Assembly (NCBI GenBank): GCA_009777005.1
Contig: WRMT01000207.1
Location: 1 to 5,489, forward strand
Source of the DNA: Methanobrevibacter sp.
Lineage (GTDB): Archaea; Methanobacteriota; Methanobacteria; Methanobacteriales; Methanobacteriaceae
Direction of reading: 5' to 3'
Length of the DNA: 5,489 nt
In this document: in pieces, positions 1 to 4,143 of the stretch
Layout of the letters: every line of letters begins with the position of its first letter
Position numbering within the stretch: position 1 is the stretch's first letter
Program-made: the position numbers and the translations under genes
Notes under the pieces: model-generated
Seen by the model: only the letters and a program-made list of their open reading frames with translations
Told to the model about the DNA's origin: nothing
The model's database searches: none

Positions 1-29
1 ATGATAAATATTTTAGTAATTAAATAAAT

Positions 30-45
30 TTTATGTATATTTTTT
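30..45 (+). promoter_or_regulatory. Possible TATA box for the DUF356 gene
   Basis: A TATA-like stretch (TTTATGTATATTTTTT) is centred about 32 bases before the ATG at 70. With normal archaeal spacing the transcript would start near 60-64, leaving a very short leader. That leader would contain GGGG at 61-64, five bases before the ATG, a weak ribosome-binding candidate. The surroundings are so AT-rich that TATA-like strings are common, so the call is tentative. Bases 1-29 show nothing else recognisable; the ATG at 1 opens only an 8-codon frame. Confidence 0.35.
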
Positions 46-69
46 AAGTATAGTAAATATGGGGTTATT

Positions 70-504
70 ATGGCTTTAATATTGATTAGAGGAGAAAACA
101 AATTAAAAATATTGAATGCAATTGCAGATATAGAAAGACATGCTAATTTAAACATTTCTAGCTATCCTAAAAAAATTGATTCAAATTTCACTGATTTACT
201 TGTTGAGAAAATTTTAAAATCACCATTAAGAACTAAATCAAAAGTAGCTACAGCTTTTTTTGTAAAAGAAGATACTACTTTTAGTATAGTTCAAATTAAA
301 AAAATTCATCCACCTGCTCATATTATCGTTGTTAGTAATGAATATGAAGAATATAATGAATTAAAAGAAAAATTAAATAATGCAAGTGATTTTAAAGGTT
401 ATTATTCAAATAAAAATAAAAATACTGAATTGAAAGATTATAAATCTAATAATAAAAATATTTCAAAAACAAATAGGGAATTTAAAAGTAATCATTTTGT
501 TTAA
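70..504 (+). CDS. DUF356 family protein (methanogen-conserved, unknown function)
   Basis: This 144-residue protein belongs to DUF356, a family of roughly 120-residue proteins found in methanogenic archaea. The diagnostic family motif IHPPAH is at residues 79-84, followed by a hydrophobic strand (IIVVS). The N-terminus MALILIRGENK and the segment IADIERHANL (18-27) also fit the family pattern as I know it, so the start at 70 is right. There is no signal peptide or membrane segment, so a small cytosolic protein is likely. No reaction or partner is established. Residues about 112-144 form a Lys/Asn/Ser-rich tail beyond the core domain that looks disordered and is probably lineage-specific. The gene stands alone on this strand and converges on the aMBF1 gene, ending in T-rich termination signals. 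Family assignment is firm; function is unknown. Confidence 0.93.
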   Translation: MALILIRGENKLKILNAIADIERHANLNISSYPKKIDSNFTDLLVEKILKSPLRTKSKVATAFFVKEDTTFSIVQIKKIHPPAHIIVVSNEYEEYNELKEKLNNASDFKGYYSNKNKNTELKDYKSNNKNISKTNREFKSNHFV

Positions 505-572
505 TTCTTTTTAATCAATAAAGATAATTTTTAGTTATGTTTTTTTCATAGCTAAAGAAAAATGGTATAAAT

Positions 573-579
573 AAAAAAA
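573..579 (-). terminator. Possible oligo-T terminator for aMBF1
   Basis: Seven A residues on the + strand give a T7 tract on the - strand, about 95 bases past the aMBF1 stop. Archaeal transcription often ends at such oligo-T tracts without a strong hairpin. It is the clearest T-tract in the correct orientation in the gap 505-671, but the placement is inferential. Confidence 0.35.
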
Positions 580-586
580 TTAAATC

Positions 587-638
587 TTTTTTTTTATTAT
601 TTCACAGTATTTTATGAAAACTTTTTTTTTATTTTTTT
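587..638 (+). terminator. Hairpin plus T-tracts, terminator of the DUF356 gene
   Basis: A run of nine T (587-595) is followed by a small inverted repeat, TTTCA (600-604) with TGAAA (615-619). Directly after it come T9 (622-630) and T7 (632-638). Hairpin followed by T-tract in the + orientation is the layout of an intrinsic terminator. It lies 83-134 bases past the DUF356 stop, in a convergent gap where read-through into the opposite gene would be costly. Confidence 0.55.
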
Positions 639-664
639 ATTTCATTGTGTTTAATGAAAACATT
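598..664. repeat. Two direct copies of a hairpin-forming element, 40-bp period
   Basis: Two similar units start at 598 and 638. Both begin TTATTTCA and then continue GTnTTTnATGAAAAC-like, with a T-rich stretch. Each contains an inverted repeat. In the first, TTTCA pairs with TGAAA across a 10-base loop. In the second, TTTCATT (640-646) pairs with AATGAAA (653-659) across a 6-base loop. The arrangement suggests a duplicated terminator-like element between the convergent genes. Confidence 0.6.
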
Positions 665-671
665 TGTTAAT

Positions 672-1154
672 TTATTTTTTCTTGATTTTAACAATGTCTC
701 CTAAAGTAGGACCATTAGATGATGATTTTTTGAATGATTCTAAATCTATATCATCAAATTTTTCAATTAATGTTATTTTTAAAATGTTTTCAAGTTTTTT
801 AGCTAATTTTATGTCGGGAACCATTTTTCCAGATTCTAATCTATTTATCACTGAAACTTTTTCATTGATTTTGCTTCCAAGGTCTTCTCTTGACCATCCT
901 TTTACTTCTCGCTTTTGCCTGATGATGATATTGTAGTCTTCAATTAGCTCCTCAATAGGTTCATCTCTTCTTCTTTGTTGTATGTTCCTGCTTTTTGGTT
1001 TAGGTTTTTTTACAAGAGTTCTTTTAGGTTTTGGTGGAGTTTTTAGAATCCTTCCAAATTTAGAACAGTTTTCACACACTTCCATAACAGAACCATCAAT
1101 TTTTGTTCTTAAGGGTCTACCCTCTATTGATTTGCCACAAATCTCACATCTCAT
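672..1154 (-). CDS. mbf1: Archaeal multiprotein bridging factor 1 (aMBF1), zinc-ribbon HTH protein
   Basis: This 160-residue protein has the full aMBF1 layout. An N-terminal zinc ribbon uses Cys3, Cys6, Cys27 and Cys30 (CEIC and CENC pairs). A basic Pro/Lys/Arg-rich linker spans about residues 36-64. A Cro/XRE-type helix-turn-helix spans about 72-131 (core WSREDLGSKI and VINRLESGK), and the C-terminal segment TLGDIVKIKKK is typical. Eukaryotic MBF1 bridges activators and TBP. Archaeal MBF1 has been shown to bind the 30S ribosomal subunit through its HTH, so a role linked to translation is likely; direct DNA binding is unproven. The ATG at 1154 is supported because the zinc ribbon starts at residue 3. 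No Shine-Dalgarno sequence precedes it, which suggests a leaderless transcript. It is divergent from the PAN gene, with which it shares a 321-bp control region. Confidence 0.95.
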   Translation of the reverse strand: MRCEICGKSIEGRPLRTKIDGSVMEVCENCSKFGRILKTPPKPKRTLVKKPKPKSRNIQQRRRDEPIEELIEDYNIIIRQKREVKGWSREDLGSKINEKVSVINRLESGKMVPDIKLAKKLENILKITLIEKFDDIDLESFKKSSSNGPTLGDIVKIKKK

Positions 1155-1167
1155 AAAATATAATTGT

Positions 1168-1187
1168 CTTTTAAATATTTAATATTT
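1168..1187 (-). promoter_or_regulatory. Likely TATA box of aMBF1
   Basis: Read on the - strand, AAATATTTAAAAG ends about 14 bases, and is centred about 21-25 bases, before the aMBF1 ATG. With standard archaeal geometry transcription would start at or next to the ATG. This fits the lack of any GGAGG-like sequence and implies leaderless translation. Element 1 of the phased repeats (1190-1207) abuts this box on its upstream side. Confidence 0.42.
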
Positions 1188-1189
1188 TA

Positions 1190-1408
1190 CCCTAAAATTA
1201 AATATTTCAGTCCATAAAATGTAAATATTTAATGCCTATTTTATAGCTATAAATTTGAATTTTTAATTTCATAGTGTTTAATTTGAATTTTTTATTCTTT
1301 GTTTTATTGTTTTTAATTTAAATTTTTAATATCTTAATTCTACCTTAAAATATATATATTTAAAACCATAAAATTAAATATTTGATACCTTAAAATTTAA
1401 ATATAAGG
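1190..1408. repeat. Five copies of an 18-19 bp element in the aMBF1/PAN control region
   Basis: Five copies of CCNTAAAAT followed by an AT stretch ending AAATATTT, or a close variant, start at 1190, 1212, 1343, 1366 and 1388. Copies 1190-1207 and 1366-1383 match at 17 of 18 bases. Start-to-start spacing is 22 within the aMBF1-side pair and 23 and 22 within the PAN-side trio, close to two helical turns. The fifth copy is also an imperfect palindrome, with CCTTA at 1388-1392 and TAAGG at 1404-1408. This looks like a phased operator array for a DNA-binding protein, but no regulator is identified. Low complexity could produce part of the likeness; the recurring CC and the spacing are the non-trivial part. 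Between the clusters (1231-1342) there is only AT-rich sequence with loose repeats of AATTTGAATTTTT near 1252 and 1279. Confidence 0.55.
1345..1405 (+). promoter_or_regulatory. PAN promoter zone with two TATA candidates
   Basis: Two TATA-like stretches face the PAN gene: TTAAAATATATATATTT (1345-1361) and TTAAAATTTAAATATA (1390-1405). Starts about 25 bases downstream of each would give leaders of roughly 90 or 45 bases. PAN carries a ribosome-binding site, so a leadered transcript is expected. Both candidates overlap copies of the phased repeat, so a protein bound there could compete with TBP/TFB. Confidence 0.38.
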
Positions 1409-1458
1409 GAACATATAATAATATTTGAGTTTTAATTAGAATATTAATTAAATTTATT

Positions 1459-1465
1459 AGGAGTG
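1459..1465 (+). promoter_or_regulatory. Ribosome-binding site of PAN
   Basis: AGGAGTG lies ten bases before the ATG at 1476 and resembles the methanogen consensus AGGAGGTG with one base missing. It supports this start. It also sets PAN apart from the aMBF1, UPF0280 and PH-domain genes, which have no such site. Confidence 0.65.
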
Positions 1466-1475
1466 TTCTTAGAAA

Positions 1476-2708
1476 ATGGATAATTCCCATCTATCACTTC
1501 AAAATAAGATTGAAGATCTTAAAAAAGAAGTACGAATGTTAAAAGAAGAAAATACAAAAACTAAAAGAAATCTAATGTGGAAAGTTAGAAAATTAGAAAA
1601 GGATAAAATTTTCACTGAAAACGAAAAAATTAGATTAGAAAGAGAAACAAAATCATTAAGAGGAGAAGTAGAAAGATTTAGATCTCCTCCATTAGTTTTA
1701 GCTACTATTACAGAAATATTAGATGATAACAGAATGACTGTAAAAAGTAGTACTGGTCCTCATTTTGTTATAAATTATTCAAAGAATTTAGATCAAAAGT
1801 TACTAGACCCTGGAGCAAGAGTAGCTTTAAACCAACAAAATTTTAGTATTGTTGATGTACTTCCTTCTGAGAAAGATCCAAGTGTAACTGGCATGGAAAT
1901 TGAAGAAAAACCTGATGTTTCCTATGATACAATTGGTGGTCTTGAAGATCAGATAATGGAAGTTAAAGAAACTGTGGAATTACCTCTTAAAAAGCCTGAA
2001 CTCTTTGCAAAAATAGGTATTGATCCTCCAAAAGGAATTCTTTTATATGGTCCTCCTGGAACAGGTAAAACATTACTTGCAAAGGCAGTAGCTAATGAAA
2101 CTAATGCTACTTTTATTAAGATTGTTGCTTCGGAATTTGTTAAAAAGTATATTGGTGAAGGAGCAAGACTTGTAAGAGGTGTATTTGAATTAGCTAAAGA
2201 AAAAGCCCCTAGTATAATATTTATTGATGAGATTGATGCTGTAGCTGCTAAAAGACTTAAAAGTTCTACTAGTGGTGATAGGGAAGTTCAAAGAACTTTA
2301 ATGCAATTACTTGCTGAGCTTGATGGGTTTGAATCTCGTGGAGATATTGGAATTGTAGCTGCTACAAATAGACCAGATATTTTAGATCCTGCACTTCTTA
2401 GACCTGGAAGGTTTGATAGATTCATTGAAGTACCTATTCCAAATGAAGAAGGTAGAAAAGAAATTTTAAAGATTCATACTTCTAAGATGTCCTTATCTGA
2501 AGAAGCAGATATTGATCTTTTAGCAACTTTAACTGAGGGAGTTTCTGGAGCAGATTTGAAAGCTATTTGTACTGAAGCAGGAATGTTTGCAATTAGACAA
2601 GAACGTGATAAAGTCATGGTATCTGATTTCATGGATGCTGTTGATAAGATCATGGGTGTAGAACATGATGAGGAGTATAAAAAAGAAGCTGGAGTAATGT
2701 TTGGTTAA
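1476..2708 (+). CDS. pan: Proteasome-activating nucleotidase (PAN), AAA+ ATPase
   Basis: PAN forms a hexameric ring that uses ATP to unfold proteins and thread them into the archaeal 20S proteasome, the counterpart of the eukaryotic Rpt ring. The 410-residue protein has every expected part. There is an N-terminal coiled coil (about 8-70), a linker proline (P71/P72), and an OB domain (about 73-130). The AAA+ module has Walker A GPPGTGKT (192-199), pore loop KYIGEGA (224-230), Walker B IIFIDEID (247-254), sensor-1 Asn298, arginine fingers R309 and R312 in LLRPGRFDR, and a helical C-domain. It is about 20 residues shorter than the M. jannaschii protein, mainly in the N-terminal coiled coil. The C-terminus is Met-Phe-Gly, a HbFX variant of the usual Hb-Tyr-X docking motif. 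No proteasome subunit gene is in the window. The gene is divergent from aMBF1, and T-tracts follow its stop. Confidence 0.98.
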   Translation: MDNSHLSLQNKIEDLKKEVRMLKEENTKTKRNLMWKVRKLEKDKIFTENEKIRLERETKSLRGEVERFRSPPLVLATITEILDDNRMTVKSSTGPHFVINYSKNLDQKLLDPGARVALNQQNFSIVDVLPSEKDPSVTGMEIEEKPDVSYDTIGGLEDQIMEVKETVELPLKKPELFAKIGIDPPKGILLYGPPGTGKTLLAKAVANETNATFIKIVASEFVKKYIGEGARLVRGVFELAKEKAPSIIFIDEIDAVAAKRLKSSTSGDREVQRTLMQLLAELDGFESRGDIGIVAATNRPDILDPALLRPGRFDRFIEVPIPNEEGRKEILKIHTSKMSLSEEADIDLLATLTEGVSGADLKAICTEAGMFAIRQERDKVMVSDFMDAVDKIMGVEHDEEYKKEAGVMFG

Positions 2709-2722
2709 AATCAATTTAACTA

Positions 2723-2801
2723 TTTTTTTTTAAAATATTTTTTATTTAAAATATTATTAATCATTATTTCAAACATTTTTTTTTATTTCAAACATTTTTT
2801 T
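2723..2801 (+). terminator. Stacked oligo-T terminators after PAN
   Basis: Three T-tracts follow the PAN stop: T9 at 2723-2731, T9 at 2776-2784 and T7 at 2795-2801. The last two sit in a 19-bp tandem duplication (2764-2782 and 2783-2801) beginning TTATTTCAAACAT. No strong hairpin precedes them, as is usual for archaeal termination. They separate PAN from the downstream sRNA, which therefore probably has its own promoter; an AT-rich candidate is AATTATAATTA at 2805-2815. Confidence 0.6.
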
Positions 2802-2830
2802 ATCAATTATAATTATTTTTTAATTTAAAT

Positions 2831-2890
2831 TAGCCAATGATGAACCCTATGAGCTCTGATATGTGATGAATGATGGGCGAACTGAGGCTA
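2831..2890 (+). ncRNA. Box C/D guide sRNA (2'-O-methylation guide)
   Basis: All parts of an archaeal C/D sRNA occur in order. A terminal stem pairs TAGCC (2831-2835) with GGCTA (2886-2890). Box C is ATGATGA (2837-2843), box D' is CTGA (2856-2859), box C' is GTGATGA (2863-2869) and box D is CTGA (2882-2885). Both guide segments are exactly 12 bases (2844-2855 and 2870-2881), and the D'-C' spacer is 3 bases, as expected for an RNP with L7Ae, Nop5 and fibrillarin. Its GC content, 27 of 60, stands out against nearly pure AT flanks. A T8 tract follows. By the fifth-base rule, the D guide should place a methyl on a C within UUCGC, and the D' guide on a C within AGCUC. No protein-coding frame of useful length covers it. 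I cannot exclude that the 5' and 3' ends extend a few bases. Confidence 0.9.
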
Positions 2891-2893
2891 TTC

Positions 2894-2901
2894 TTTTTTT
2901 T
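2894..2901 (+). terminator. T8 terminator of the C/D sRNA
   Basis: Eight T residues begin four bases after the terminal stem of the sRNA closes. This is the expected position for archaeal oligo-T termination of an independently transcribed sRNA and supports the + orientation. Confidence 0.6.
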
Positions 2902-2968
2902 ATTTTCACGATCAGTTATTTTTTGAATTCTCTCATTTTTTTAACTTATATTTATTTAATAATAATTA

Positions 2969-2992
2969 TATCAAACTAACGTTAGTTAGATA
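2969..2992. promoter_or_regulatory. Palindrome, possible protein-binding site
   Basis: The core AACTAACGTTAGTT (2974-2987) is a perfect 14-bp palindrome. TATC (2969-2972) and GATA (2989-2992) extend it to 24 bp with a single mismatched pair. It lies about 80 bp past the sRNA and 300 bp past the UPF0280 stop, in sequence otherwise without CG. No gene start is nearby, so an operator role is not obvious; it could equally be a structural or recombination site. A TATA-like AAAATATAA follows at 2992-3000 on the + strand, but no gene follows that. Confidence 0.5.
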
Positions 2993-3065
2993 AAATATAA
3001 CTTTTATTGTTTAATAACATAATTGTGTTTACAGAAAAATAATAAGAATTTGATAAGCTAAATTG

Positions 3066-3155
3066 GAATTAAAATTATTAAAATTAGAATTATAAGAATT
3101 AAAATTATTAAAATTAGAATTATAAGAATTAAAATTATTTAAATTAGAATAATAA
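3066..3155. repeat. 30-bp tandem repeat, three copies
   Basis: Three head-to-tail 30-bp units start at 3066, 3096 and 3126, each beginning GAATTAAAATTATT. The first two are identical; the third differs at two positions. The repeat has G but no C on the + strand. It lies between the sRNA and the 3' end of UPF0280, so it would form part of any long UPF0280 3' UTR. No coding frame of interest runs through it. Confidence 0.9.
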
Positions 3156-3182
3156 TATTAAGATTATAAGAATTAAAAGTAT

Positions 3183-3258
3183 TATAATTATAAGATTAAG
3201 ATTATGTGAATTTAAATTATTATAATTATAAGATTAAGATTATATGAATTTAAATTAT
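3183..3258. repeat. 38-bp tandem repeat, two copies
   Basis: Two adjacent 38-bp units (3183-3220 and 3221-3258) match at 37 of 38 positions; the single change is G to A at 3206/3244. Each begins TATAATTATAAGATTAAG. A weaker partial match to the unit lies just upstream (about 3165-3182). Like the 30-bp family next to it, this repeat lacks C on the + strand, which suggests both arose from the same skewed sequence by local slippage. Confidence 0.9.
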
Positions 3259-3297
3259 TAGAATTAGAATAATAAAAATAAGAATAATCATTTAAAC

Positions 3298-4044
3298 TTA
3301 TTTTTTTAAATGATTAACATCAAAATCATGAGTTTCAATTATTTTAGGAAGTTTTCCAATAGTACCAATAGCTTCTCCAACAATAATCAACCCTCCAATA
3401 AAGTGTTTTCTAAATTTATCAGCAGCTAATAATCCTCTTTCAACAGCATCATCATCTGTTTTTCCATTAACCTCATTAGCTATAGCTGTAGCTAAGCTAT
3501 CAGCAATACTTGTTTTTTTAGCTATTATTGTAACACAATCTGATCTTCCATAGCTAAGTGAAAACCCAACTGTTCCTGATGATGAACATAATCCTATTGG
3601 ATATTTATAATTTTTAAATTCAAAAGCTATTTTCCCACTTAATGGTGATTTCCCAGCGTAAATCCCACAGATAACCTTTTTTTTATTTATTTTATTAATA
3701 AAAGATATATCTCCTCCATTATCCACAATAGAATATTTGGAACCTAAATCTATAAGGTAATCTATTGAAATTTCTGATATTGTTCCAGCAATAGCTGCCA
3801 TAGGTCCAACATTACAAATCTCACTAGCTTCAATCATTAATTTAACAATTTTTGGAAGATTTTTTTCACCATGAACTGGGCTTAAAGATTTTAAAAAGCT
3901 AGGGTGAGTGAGAATATATTTTTTTAATTTATTTCTATTTTCAAAAATAAAATCTCTAAGATTATTATTTTCTATATCTGTAAGAAACTTTATATTAGTT
4001 TCATCAATTGATAAGCTTTCTTTAAAAATTTTATTATCCTTCAT
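3298..4044 (-). CDS. UPF0280 family protein (COG2122), ApbE-like fold
   Basis: This 248-residue protein fits UPF0280/COG2122, an archaeal branch of the ApbE (FAD:protein FMN transferase) superfamily. Supporting motifs are GPMAAIAG (80-87), NGGD (109-112), the Gly/Ser-rich SSSGTVGFSLSYGRSDC (154-170) and ADSLATA (181-187). In ApbE the Asp and Thr of the ADALATA-type motif bind metal; D182 and T186 are in place here. There is no signal or lipoprotein peptide, unlike exported ApbE, so it is cytosolic. Flavin transfer by this branch is not established. A Methanosarcina relative (MA1715, from memory) was linked genetically to sulfide assimilation. The ATG at 4044 has no Shine-Dalgarno sequence but has a TATA-like box about 28 bases upstream, so it is probably leaderless. 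The usual family length is about 240-250 residues, so the gene is complete. It is divergent from the PH-domain gene. Confidence 0.92.
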   Translation of the reverse strand: MKDNKIFKESLSIDETNIKFLTDIENNNLRDFIFENRNKLKKYILTHPSFLKSLSPVHGEKNLPKIVKLMIEASEICNVGPMAAIAGTISEISIDYLIDLGSKYSIVDNGGDISFINKINKKKVICGIYAGKSPLSGKIAFEFKNYKYPIGLCSSSGTVGFSLSYGRSDCVTIIAKKTSIADSLATAIANEVNGKTDDDAVERGLLAADKFRKHFIGGLIIVGEAIGTIGKLPKIIETHDFDVNHLKK

Positions 4045-4063
4045 TAATTCTATTTTGTTTTTT

Positions 4064-4077
4064 AAAATATTTATATT
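4064..4077 (-). promoter_or_regulatory. Likely TATA box of UPF0280
   Basis: On the - strand, ATATAAATATT is centred about 28 bases before the ATG at 4044. This spacing would start the RNA at or within a few bases of the start codon. It matches the absence of a ribosome-binding site and supports leaderless translation. Confidence 0.45.
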
Positions 4078-4108
4078 AGCTATTTATTCAATCAATTAAA
4101 TAACAAAA

Positions 4109-4133
4109 AACTTATTTAAAAGAAATATATAAT
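4109..4133 (+). promoter_or_regulatory. Likely promoter of the PH-domain gene
   Basis: TTATTTAAAAG (4112-4122) is centred about 28 bases before the ATG at 4144, and a second AT box, AAATATATAAT, is at 4123-4133. The first has the right spacing for a leaderless transcript, and no Shine-Dalgarno sequence is present. The 99-bp gap 4045-4143 thus holds two back-to-back promoters roughly 40 bp apart. Confidence 0.45.
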
Positions 4134-4143
4134 ATTAAAAATA

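Noticed and set aside
1..27. ATG at the first base of the window
   Set aside because: It opens only eight codons before TAA and is out of context at the window edge.
664..936. Open frame of 90 codons on +
   Set aside because: It is antisense to the 3' half of aMBF1, whose HTH domain is clear; the translation is low-complexity and has no ribosome-binding site.
982..1182. Open frame of 66 codons on +
   Set aside because: It is antisense to the aMBF1 zinc ribbon and linker, and runs into its promoter; the Phe/Leu-rich product mirrors Lys/Pro codons of the true gene.
1409..1475. Riboswitch in the PAN leader
   Set aside because: No paired helices or conserved aptamer motif is visible; it appears to be a plain AT-rich leader with a ribosome-binding site.
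2529..2714. Open frame of 61 codons on -
   Set aside because: It is antisense to the conserved PAN C-domain.
2894..3297. Replication origin or attachment site in the AT-rich gap
   Set aside because: There is no origin-recognition-box pair, no cdc6/orc gene, no integrase and no tRNA gene; AT-richness alone is normal for this genome.
3908..4099. Open frame of 63 codons on +
   Set aside because: It is antisense to the start of UPF0280 and its promoter; it has no promoter or ribosome-binding site of its own.
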